Source of the DNA: an uncultured Bacillota bacterium
Lineage (GTDB): Bacteria > Bacillota > Clostridia > Peptostreptococcales > Anaerovoracaceae
Direction of reading: 5' to 3'
DNA: 5,012 nucleotides
NCBI GenBank assembly: GCA_902465215.1
Contig: CABQMM010000131.1
Span: 1-5,012 of the forward strand
Each line of letters opens with the position of its first letter. Position 1 is the stretch's first letter. Both the position numbers and the translations under genes were made by a program. Below the pieces are notes generated by a model. It had not been told where the DNA came from and ran no database searches. It saw only the letters and a program-made list of their open reading frames with translations. Positions 1 through 4,956 of this stretch are shown piece by piece.

Positions 1-467
1 AGATTCAGTCCGACCTTGCAGAAGCTGCAATCAAGGAGCAGGGCATGGAATCCGTTGTTAAGACAGTTTCCGCAATCGACGAAGCAAAATCCGCAATCGA
101 GTCCTTAAAGGGAAAGGTTGACTTTATCTACATCCCGACAGACAATACTTTGGCTGACGGCATGACAACCGTATCCGCAGCAGCAAATGAATGCGGAATC
201 CCGACCATCGTAGGTGAATCCGGCATGGTTGGAAACGGTGCCCTTGCAACTTACGGCATCAACTACTACGAGCTTGGCAAAACAACAGCTGCCATGGCTG
301 TACAGATTCTGAAGGGTGAAATGGAACCATCCATCATGCCTATCGAATACCAGACAGATGAAAACGTACTGGAAGTTGCAATCAACACAGAAACAGCTGA
401 AAAGCTTGGAATCACGATTCCGGACGATTTAGCTAAGACGGCAACCCTGCTTCCGGCAGCTGAATAA
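1..467 (+). CDS. ABC transporter substrate-binding protein, C-terminal part (partial at left edge)
   Basis: This is the solute-binding, cell-surface component of an ABC importer; the last 154 residues are visible and the N terminus, including any lipoprotein signal, lies outside the window. The frame is open from position 3 and ends with TAA at 465-467. The fragment contains the run FIYIPTDNT (fragment residues 41-49), then AAANECGIPTIVGE and GINYYELGKTTAAMAVQIL. These are typical of the C-terminal lobe of the PF04392/COG2984 family (TrpX-like binding proteins), in which a type I periplasmic-binding fold closes on its ligand. It is followed in the same direction by a permease and an ATPase of the matching families, which supports the assignment. 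In Streptococcus pneumoniae a member of this family takes up tryptophan; other members are poorly characterised, so the ligand here is unknown. Any T-box or other leader that could reveal it would lie upstream of the window. Family confidence is high, substrate confidence low. Confidence 0.92.
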   Translation, partial: IQSDLAEAAIKEQGMESVVKTVSAIDEAKSAIESLKGKVDFIYIPTDNTLADGMTTVSAAANECGIPTIVGESGMVGNGALATYGINYYELGKTTAAMAVQILKGEMEPSIMPIEYQTDENVLEVAINTETAEKLGITIPDDLAKTATLLPAAE

Positions 468-545
468 GCGGCGAGTCAAGCAGATAGAGGCCGGCGCGGC
501 GCACGGCAGCCGAGCGGCAAGCCTTACGGCGCATGGCATAAAACA
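468..545. other. GC-rich intergenic patch after the binding-protein gene
   Basis: This stretch directly follows the stop codon and is much richer in G+C than the neighbouring genes; 34 of the 42 bases from 489 to 530 are G or C by hand count. It contains short self-complementary pieces (GCCGGC at 490-495, GCCG-AG-CGGC at 509-518) but no long stem. It carries no convincing coding frame or ribosome binding site. It shares the octamer GCGGCGAG (468-475) with the GC-rich block at 2611-2758. It may be a decayed member of the same intergenic repeat family, but the similarity I can see is short. Confidence 0.35.
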
Positions 546-553
546 GACAACCA

Positions 554-582
554 CTCTCCGCCTGCATAAATTTTGCGGGGAG
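554..582 (+). other. Hairpin in the binding protein-permease gap
   Basis: Bases 554-561 (CTCTCCGC) pair with 575-582 (GCGGGGAG), making an 8-bp stem with one G-T wobble and a 13-nt loop. No T run follows, so it is not an intrinsic terminator by itself. It lies 14 nt before the terminator-like stem at 597-629. It could protect the 3' end of the upstream message or be an alternative fold in an attenuation system; neither is demonstrated. Confidence 0.4.
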
Positions 583-596
583 ATAAGTTGACATAC

Positions 597-635
597 ACCT
601 GCCCCTTTTCCCTTACCTTTGGGGCAGGTATTTTT
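597..635 (+). terminator. Internal terminator/attenuator between binding protein and permease
   Basis: ACCTGCCCC (597-605) pairs perfectly with GGGGCAGGT (621-629): a 9-bp GC-rich stem with a 15-nt pyrimidine-rich loop, followed by A and five T residues (630-635). This has the form of a Rho-independent terminator, although the loop is long and the U tract short. It lies inside an operon whose next gene starts at 650, and the permease ribosome binding site GGAGGT (636-641) begins immediately after the T run. I infer partial readthrough, which would make binding protein more abundant than permease and ATPase, a ratio common in importers. The stem could instead stabilise the 3' end of a processed binding-protein message. 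Confidence 0.65.
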
Positions 636-649
636 GGAGGTTTAGACAA

Positions 650-1654
650 ATGATTTCAACAGCGACAATCATAAGCGGAGTTGCTCAGGGTCTCATATGG
701 GCAATCCTCACGCTTGGTGTATATTTGACATTCAGGATACTGGATATCGCGGATCTGACCGTCGAAGGAACTTTCCCTTTAGGCGCGGCCGTGACTGTAG
801 TTCTGATTAACGGCGGCATGAGCCCTGTGGGCGCAATCCTTTGCGCGATTCTCGCGGGAGCCGCGGCAGGCTTTGTGACGGGTTTTCTGCACACAATTTT
901 CAAAATCCCGGCGATTTTGTCAGGAATTTTGACGATGATTGCACTTTACTCGGTAAATATACGTATTATGAGCGACAAAGCAACCGTTGCGCTCGAGCAG
1001 CCGTCCGTAAAAACATGGATGCTTTCCATTCTTCCTGAGGGCACAGTCAGCAACACGGTTTCCATTATTTTAGGCACAGCGGTCTGCATTATAATCGTTG
1101 CCGTTTTGTACTACTTTTTCGGTACGGAAATCGGCTGTGCGGTCAGAGCGACGGGCAGCAATCAGAACATGGCGCGTTCCCTCGGTGTTAAGACAGACAG
1201 AATCATCATCTTAGGTCTTATGATTTCCAATGCGCTGGTAGCTCTTTCGGGCAGCCTTATCGCACAGCTTGACTACGGTTCGGCTTTGGTAACCATGGGG
1301 CAGGGCACCATCGTCATCGGTCTGGCTTCCGTCATCATCGGCGAAGTCATTTTTATCCGCAAAGACATGAATTTTGCGCTGAAACTGCTCGCAGTTATCG
1401 CAGGTGCGGTCATCTACAGAACGGTTATCGCCTGCGCGCTCACATTCAGCTTCCTGAAGGCAACAGACCTTAAGATTATCACCGCGGTTGTCGTAGCATT
1501 CGCACTGGCACTGCCTGTTTTACAGCAAAAATCGGCAGAAGCAAAGCTTCGCAGAGAAAATGCAAAAAAATATGACGCTCTGATCGCAGAGGAACTCGCA
1601 AAAGATCCTGTCACGGTTTCGGGCGCAAATGCAGGAGGTGGCGCAAATGCTTAG
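650..1654 (+). CDS. ABC transporter permease (COG4120/TrpY-like, BPD_transp_2 type)
   Basis: This 334-residue inner-membrane permease forms the channel of the importer. About nine hydrophobic segments are visible (near residues 8-28, 43-55, 58-82, 85-103, 135-157, 186-206, 215-235, 243-266 and 274-291). The cytoplasmic stretch at 158-202, containing RATGSNQNMARSLGV and then a hydrophobic helix, is the conserved loop of the branched-chain/ribose-type permease family (PF02653) and probably contacts the ATPase. The N-terminal ILDIADLTVEGTFPLGAA is also characteristic of this subgroup. After the last helix comes a charged tail (292-318) and a Gly/Ala/Asn-rich end encoded by a short DNA duplication. 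The start is supported by GGAGGT at 636-641, nine bases before the ATG. The stop overlaps the ATPase start, indicating translational coupling. No sign of damage. Confidence 0.93.
   Translation: MISTATIISGVAQGLIWAILTLGVYLTFRILDIADLTVEGTFPLGAAVTVVLINGGMSPVGAILCAILAGAAAGFVTGFLHTIFKIPAILSGILTMIALYSVNIRIMSDKATVALEQPSVKTWMLSILPEGTVSNTVSIILGTAVCIIIVAVLYYFFGTEIGCAVRATGSNQNMARSLGVKTDRIIILGLMISNALVALSGSLIAQLDYGSALVTMGQGTIVIGLASVIIGEVIFIRKDMNFALKLLAVIAGAVIYRTVIACALTFSFLKATDLKIITAVVVAFALALPVLQQKSAEAKLRRENAKKYDALIAEELAKDPVTVSGANAGGGANA
1622..1650 (+). repeat. 11-bp direct repeat duplicating the ATPase start context
   Basis: GGCGCAAATGC occurs at 1622-1632 and again at 1640-1650, an offset of 18 bases. 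Each copy contains an ATG in the ATPase frame (1629 and 1647). In the permease frame the repeat encodes the GANA and GGGANA pieces at the C terminus. It looks like a small in-frame tandem duplication. Confidence 0.6.
1633..1640 (+). promoter_or_regulatory. Ribosome binding site deciding the ATPase start
   Basis: AGGAGGTG at 1633-1640 lies eight bases (from the end of AGGAGG) before the ATG at 1647. It also lies downstream of the other in-frame ATG at 1629, which has no Shine-Dalgarno-like sequence before it. This makes 1647 the likely start and gives an 8-base overlap with the permease stop at 1652-1654. Confidence 0.8.
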
Positions 1655-2441
1655 AATGATTGAAATAGAAAAATCCTTTAATATCGGAACAATCAACGAG
1701 AAACAGATTTTCAAAGGACTGAACCTCACAATTAACGACGGCGACTTCATTACCGTAATTGGCGGCAACGGCGCCGGAAAATCAACCATGCTAAACCTCA
1801 TTGCCGGTGTACATAAAGCCGATGGCGGGCGTATCATCCTCGACGGTGAAGACCTGACATATAAAAATGAGACTCAAAGGGCTAAGTACATCGGCAGAGT
1901 TTTTCAAGATCCGATGATGGGAACCGCTCCCACAATGATGATCGAGGAAAACCTTGCAATGGCTTACAGACGAACCAAACGCAGAACTTTGGCATGGGGT
2001 ATTTCGCAAAAAGAAAGAGAAATGTATAAAAAATCACTGGCCCAGCTCGGTCTGGGGCTTGAGGATCGTATGAAAACAAAGGTTGGCCTGCTTTCCGGCG
2101 GGCAGCGTCAGGCGGTAACGCTTCTGATGGCGACCCTCCAAAAGCCGAAGCTGCTTTTGCTCGACGAACATACCGCAGCGCTCGACCCTGCAACCTCCGC
2201 AAAGGTTTTGCAGCTTAGTGACAAAATCATACATGAGCATAACCTTACTGCCCTCATGGTTACGCACAACATGCAGGACGCCATTACTTACGGCAATCGT
2301 TTGGTCATGATGGACAAAGGCAGACTCATTTTAGACATCAGCGGCGAAGAAAAGAAGAACCTGACAATCGAAGACCTTCTTCATAAGTTTGAAGAAGTCA
2401 GCGGCTCAAAATTCGCCAGCGACAGCGTTATCCTCGGATAG
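1647..2441 (+). CDS. ABC transporter ATP-binding protein (COG1101/TrpZ-like)
   Basis: This 264-residue cytoplasmic ATPase powers the importer encoded just upstream. All ABC motifs are intact: Walker A GGNGAGKST (39-47), Q-loop RVFQDP (Q87), signature LSGGQRQ (149-155), Walker B LLLLDE (169-174) with catalytic Glu174, D-loop ALDP (178-181) and the switch His207 in VTHNM. After Walker B the sequence is DEHT rather than the more usual DEPT; I recall DEHTAALDP as a trait of this COG1101 subgroup, so I read it as a subfamily marker and not a defect. The start at 1647 is chosen because AGGAGG sits eight bases upstream; an in-frame ATG at 1629 would add six residues but has no ribosome binding site. 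The gene overlaps the permease stop by 8 bases, consistent with coupled translation. Substrate specificity is set by the binding protein and remains unknown. Confidence 0.95.
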   Translation: MLRMIEIEKSFNIGTINEKQIFKGLNLTINDGDFITVIGGNGAGKSTMLNLIAGVHKADGGRIILDGEDLTYKNETQRAKYIGRVFQDPMMGTAPTMMIEENLAMAYRRTKRRTLAWGISQKEREMYKKSLAQLGLGLEDRMKTKVGLLSGGQRQAVTLLMATLQKPKLLLLDEHTAALDPATSAKVLQLSDKIIHEHNLTALMVTHNMQDAITYGNRLVMMDKGRLILDISGEEKKNLTIEDLLHKFEEVSGSKFASDSVILG

Positions 2442-2449
2442 CGATTCCC

Positions 2450-2482
2450 GAATTGTAAATTGCAAACAGCGAATTACGATTC
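2450..2482 (+). other. Imperfect hairpin after the ATPase stop
   Basis: Bases 2450-2463 pair with 2469-2482 around a 5-nt loop (AAACA): eleven Watson-Crick pairs, two G-T wobbles and one A-A mismatch. It starts nine bases after the ATPase stop. No T run follows, so it is not the terminator; a 3' stabiliser is possible. Confidence 0.4.
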
Positions 2483-2546
2483 CGAGATGATGATTTTCGG
2501 ATAATACTCCTTTTATCACATAAATAATGAATGAAGTTAATTGCAG

Positions 2547-2608
2547 AAAAAAGCAGGCGCTCCGGACCCTGATAAAAGGGTTCTAAACCGCCTGCATTTT
2601 TCTTTTTT
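2547..2608. terminator. Bidirectional intrinsic terminator between convergent genes
   Basis: GCAGGCG (2553-2559) pairs with CGCCTGC (2589-2595). Inside it a second stem forms between 2564-2570 and 2577-2583 with a 6-nt loop. On the + strand the stem is followed by A and then TTTTTCTTTTTT (2597-2608). On the - strand the A tract at 2547-2552 provides six U residues. It can therefore end both the + strand ABC operon (last stop 2441) and the - strand aminopeptidase transcript (stop 2766), which would first pass through the GC-rich block. The position exactly between two convergent units supports this. Confidence 0.85.
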
Positions 2609-2610
2609 GT

Positions 2611-2758
2611 GGGCGCCGCCGGGCGCGCCGGGGCGCGCGCCCGCGCAGCGGGCCAGCCTTGCGCGAAAGCTGCTCAGCCTTCGCATCCTGCTTTCGCGCA
2701 AGGCCCGGCGGCGAGCCCTAAGACGGGACACTCTCCACTGGCAAGGCCCGGCGGCGCG
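2611..2758. repeat. GC-rich palindromic intergenic block (repeat-element-like)
   Basis: Of the 150 bases from 2611 to 2760, 116 are G or C by hand count, far above the flanking genes. The block is highly structured. GCGCCGCCGGGC (2613-2624) is inverted at 2746-2757, giving 12-bp terminal inverted repeats. GGCGCGCC (2622-2629) and GGGCGCGCGCCC (2631-2642) are perfect palindromes. GCCCGC/GCGGGC (2639-2644/2648-2653) forms a hairpin with a 3-nt loop. Bases 2656-2670 pair perfectly with 2690-2704 (15 bp, 19-nt loop). GCAAGGCCCGGCGGCG occurs twice (2698-2713 and 2741-2756). The frames crossing it are low-complexity Arg/Ala/Pro/Gly and do not look like protein. This resembles an intergenic palindromic element of REP/MITE type; I do not recognise a named family. 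Confidence 0.6.
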
Positions 2759-2765
2759 CTTTACC

Positions 2766-4214
2766 CTATTTCATATCGCGCAGGAAAACCTCATAACCGC
2801 GCTTCGTTTCGTAAATATCTGCTTTGCTGGTAATTTCCCATGGCGCGTGCATGTTCAGAACCGCAACGCCGCAGTCGATAACGTTCATGCCGTACAGTGC
2901 CAGAATATAGGCGATCGTACCGCCGCCGCCGACATCGACTTTGCCGAGTTCTGCAAGCTGGAAGCGCACGCCTGCTTCGTCCATAATGTGTCGGATTTCT
3001 GCGATGTATTCAGCATTCGCATCGTTGGAGCCGGATTTTCCTCTCGCTCCGGTGAATTTATTGAATACCATGCCGCAGCCTGCCATCGAGGAATTTCTCT
3101 TTTCGTAAGCATCCGCATAGAGCGGGTCATAAGCCGCGTTGACATCCGACGAAAGCATTTTGGAATTCGCGAGCGTTCTGCGCAGCGCTAAATCGCTATA
3201 AGCGCCCATACGGTCTAAAAGCTCCGCAACCGTATTCTCAAAGAATTTTGATTCCATTCCCGTCGCTCCCACGCTTCCGATTTCTTCTTTGTCCACGAGA
3301 ATGCAGCAGGAAGTCTTTTCCACTTCGCCGACATCAAGCAGCGCCTTCAAAGATGTAAACGCGCAAACTCTGTCATCTTGCCCGTAGGACATAATCATGC
3401 TGCGGTCGATTCCGGTCTCTCTGGCTTTGCCCGCAGGAACGATTTCCAGTTCTGCCGAAAGGAAATCCTCCTCCTCGATGTCATATTTATCTTTCAAAAG
3501 CTTCAGAATATTCGCTTTGACGGTTTCCTTTTCCGCCTTCTTTTCCTTTGCTTTTTCATCCTCGCCGCCTTCGACCTTTTCTGCCTCTGCGTCGTCCGCA
3601 TCCGCCTTCAGCGGCCGGCTTCCGATTAAAACATCCAGCTTCTCGCCCTCGATAACCACCGACGCTTTCTTCTGCATCTGATTGGCAGCCAGATGCGGCA
3701 AAAGATCCGTAACGCTTACAACCGGATCGTCTTCATCCTCTCCGATTACCACATTTACGACCTCGCCGTTTTTCTTTGCCACTACGCCGTGAATCGCAAG
3801 CGGCAGAGCCACCCACTGGTACTTCTTGACGCCGCCGTAATAGTGCGTGTCCAGATACGCAAAACCCGAATCCTCATAGAGCGGATTTTGCTTGACATCC
3901 AGTCTCGGCGAGTCAATATGCGCACCGAGGATGTTCATTCCCTGCTCGATCGAACGCGTACCGATTTTAAAAAGAATTACCGCCTTGCCCATATTGACTG
4001 CATATATTTTATCGCCGGCTTTCACCGTCTCGCCGTTTTCAATCAGTTCGCTGAGATTTCTGTAACCGCAGGCCTCTGCCATTTCAACCGTGAGCGCCGC
4101 ACATTCTCTCTCTGTTTTGCCGCGGCTGAGGAAGTCCCTATACTCTGCGCAAAGCACCTCCAGCTCTTCCGTCTGCTCCGGGCTGTATTTCGTCCATGCA
4201 TTGATTTTTTCCAT
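2766..4214 (-). CDS. M18 family metallo-aminopeptidase (aspartyl aminopeptidase/aminopeptidase I type)
   Basis: This 482-residue cytoplasmic enzyme removes N-terminal residues from peptides using a two-zinc centre. The M18 metal and catalytic residues are all visible: His99 in GAHIDSPRLD, Asp280 (or the adjacent Asp281) in YGQDDRVC, Glu310 as general base and Glu311 as ligand in VDKEEIGS, Asp357 in SSDVNAAYDP, and His456 in NMHAPWE. GGGGTIAYILA (430-440) is a further family motif. The length is at the upper end of the bacterial forms, partly because of a highly charged Lys/Glu/Asp segment at about 204-233, which probably forms a surface loop. The start is supported by AAAGGAGGG (4230-4222) seven bases before the ATG. 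Members prefer acidic or, in other bacterial forms, broader residues, and the preference cannot be read from sequence. It is probably monocistronic: a terminator lies upstream at 4260-4297 and a shared terminator downstream at 2547-2608. Confidence 0.95.
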   Translation of the reverse strand: MEKINAWTKYSPEQTEELEVLCAEYRDFLSRGKTERECAALTVEMAEACGYRNLSELIENGETVKAGDKIYAVNMGKAVILFKIGTRSIEQGMNILGAHIDSPRLDVKQNPLYEDSGFAYLDTHYYGGVKKYQWVALPLAIHGVVAKKNGEVVNVVIGEDEDDPVVSVTDLLPHLAANQMQKKASVVIEGEKLDVLIGSRPLKADADDAEAEKVEGGEDEKAKEKKAEKETVKANILKLLKDKYDIEEEDFLSAELEIVPAGKARETGIDRSMIMSYGQDDRVCAFTSLKALLDVGEVEKTSCCILVDKEEIGSVGATGMESKFFENTVAELLDRMGAYSDLALRRTLANSKMLSSDVNAAYDPLYADAYEKRNSSMAGCGMVFNKFTGARGKSGSNDANAEYIAEIRHIMDEAGVRFQLAELGKVDVGGGGTIAYILALYGMNVIDCGVAVLNMHAPWEITSKADIYETKRGYEVFLRDMK

Positions 4215-4240
4215 GTTTTCACCCTCCTTTGTCCGTTACT

Positions 4241-4269
4241 ATCTTATCCCAATTCTGCCAAAAAAACAA
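4241..4269 (-). promoter_or_regulatory. Possible promoter for the aminopeptidase (weak)
   Basis: On the - strand TTGTTT (4269-4264) and TAAGAT (4246-4241) are separated by 17 bases, matching sigma-A spacing but only 3/6 and 4/6 of the consensus hexamers. It lies between the upstream terminator and the aminopeptidase ribosome binding site, where a promoter is expected. The -35 part overlaps the terminator's U tract. Confidence 0.25.
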
Positions 4270-4297
4270 GAGGCAACGGTTGTTTTTCCACTGCCTC
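4260..4297 (-). terminator. Intrinsic terminator of the small membrane-protein gene
   Basis: Read on the - strand, GAGGCAGTGG (4297-4288) pairs with CCGTTGCCTC (4279-4270), a 10-bp stem with two G-T wobbles and an 8-nt loop. It is followed by TTGTTTTTTT (4269-4260). It lies 42 bases after the stop of the gene at 4339-4617 and before the aminopeptidase, so the two - strand genes are probably separate transcription units. Confidence 0.85.
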
Positions 4298-4305
4298 CCT
4301 TCAAA

Positions 4306-4317
4306 GGAGAATTCTCC
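4306..4317. other. 12-bp perfect palindrome
   Basis: GGAGAATTCTCC is a perfect dyad between the small membrane-protein gene and its terminator. It has no spacer and would make only a weak RNA hairpin. It might be a protein-binding site, but its position downstream of a gene gives no support for an operator. Confidence 0.25.
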
Positions 4318-4338
4318 GATTCCTCGATCTCTTGTGCC

Positions 4339-4617
4339 TTAAGCCTCTGCAAGTTCCATATCCAATCTTTTGTTTCTGAAATAAAGTGCTAAATCAACCG
4401 AAACCATGAGCAGGTTCAGCAGATAAAGCGCAAGCACGTAGTTGATAGCTCCCGCAGTTATCTTGCTCAGAATTCCGCAGACATAACCAATCAAAATTGC
4501 AATCTGGAAAAAAATACTTTTTCCCTTCGCGGTTCGGCATCGGTAAGCTTTTACTACAGACATAGGCCATGACAGCCCAAAACATATCAGCATCAGTGTT
4601 TCAAATAACTCAGACAT
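4339..4617 (-). CDS. Small three-helix membrane protein, PQ-loop/SemiSWEET-like
   Basis: This is a 92-residue predicted membrane protein with three hydrophobic helices (about 5-22, 34-53 and 57-80). The run GLSWPMSVVKAYRCRTAKGKS (14-34, with W17-P18) resembles the PQ-loop repeat, in which a helix ending in Pro-Gln is followed by a basic loop and a K-G-x-S turn; here Met replaces the Gln. One such three-helix unit is the size of a bacterial SemiSWEET, which works as a homodimer and moves small sugars, so a small-molecule transporter is possible but the substrate is unknown. I chose the start at 4617 because GAGG (4629-4626) lies eight bases upstream; the longer frame from 4674 would add a 19-residue Arg/Lys/Glu-rich extension that is simply the translated ribosome binding site region. 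A strong terminator follows. No convincing promoter is visible upstream. Confidence 0.75.
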   Translation of the reverse strand: MSELFETLMLICFGLSWPMSVVKAYRCRTAKGKSIFFQIAILIGYVCGILSKITAGAINYVLALYLLNLLMVSVDLALYFRNKRLDMELAEA

Positions 4618-4679
4618 TTTCTCTTCCTCTTTTCTTTTTATATATTGGCGGCGGCGCATTTGTTTCACTGCCATTTATT

Positions 4680-4956
4680 GGCAAAATGTATATTTACACT
4701 CCAAAATACGAAAATGCATCGCTTCGCGTGTCTTTTTTACATCTTATCCCATGCAAAGCATTTTTCTTTTATCATTCTGTAAGAAGCCCAAATTTTGAAT
4801 TCATACAAACATTGAAATTTCAACGATCTTATGATTTCCATTTTTCAATCGTATAATCTCCGAATTTCTTTCAGTGTGCTAACTTCCTTTATCTGTAAAA
4901 ATTCACACGCCATCCTCTTTAAAATCTTGATTTGGTATGTAAATATACATTTTGCC
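4680..4956. repeat. AT-rich segment bounded by a 26-bp inverted repeat
   Basis: Bases 4680-4705 are the inverted complement of 4931-4956 at 24 of 26 positions, including a perfect 19-bp outer run (4680-4698 with 4938-4956). The outer ends begin GGCAAAATG and point outward. The 225 bases between the arms are about 32% G+C (72/225 by hand count), whereas the 56 bases beyond the right arm are about 55% (31/56). Inside lies a 12-bp palindrome, TTGAAATTTCAA (4812-4823). The layout fits a MITE-like insertion of 277 bp; the only possible target duplication visible is TT on each side (4678-4679 and 4957-4958), which is too short to count. No transposase is encoded within it. The right arm lies inside the tail of the partial reading frame at 4845-5012. 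Confidence 0.5.

Noticed and set aside
588..616. Perfect -35 hexamer TTGACA at 588-593 as an internal promoter for the permease
   Set aside because: At 16-18 bases spacing there is only C/T-rich sequence (CCCTTACC), with no usable -10 box, and the hexamer runs into the terminator stem.
2161..2200. His after the Walker B DE (DEHT) as a damaged ATPase
   Set aside because: All catalytic residues are present, and I recall DEHTAALDP as characteristic of this ATPase subgroup.
2541..3191. Plus-strand open frame of 216 codons
   Set aside because: It begins inside the bidirectional terminator, crosses the GC-rich block and then runs antisense to the well-supported aminopeptidase. Its composition is non-protein-like in the first part and no ribosome binding site is present.
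3693..4379. Plus-strand open frame of 228 codons
   Set aside because: It is antisense to the aminopeptidase N-terminal half and crosses two terminator arms; no family features.
4618..4674. Longer start for the small membrane protein, adding 19 residues
   Set aside because: The extension (RRRQYIKRKEEEK) is the translated purine-rich ribosome binding site region, and GAGG lies at the right distance from the ATG at 4617.
4751..4769. ATGC-AAA-GCAT followed by a T-rich run as a plus-strand terminator
   Set aside because: A four-base-pair AT-containing stem is too weak, and no plus-strand gene ends nearby.
4569..4856. Plus-strand open frame of 95 codons
   Set aside because: It starts antisense within the small membrane-protein gene and runs through the AT-rich inverted-repeat segment; no ribosome binding site and low-complexity Phe-rich sequence.
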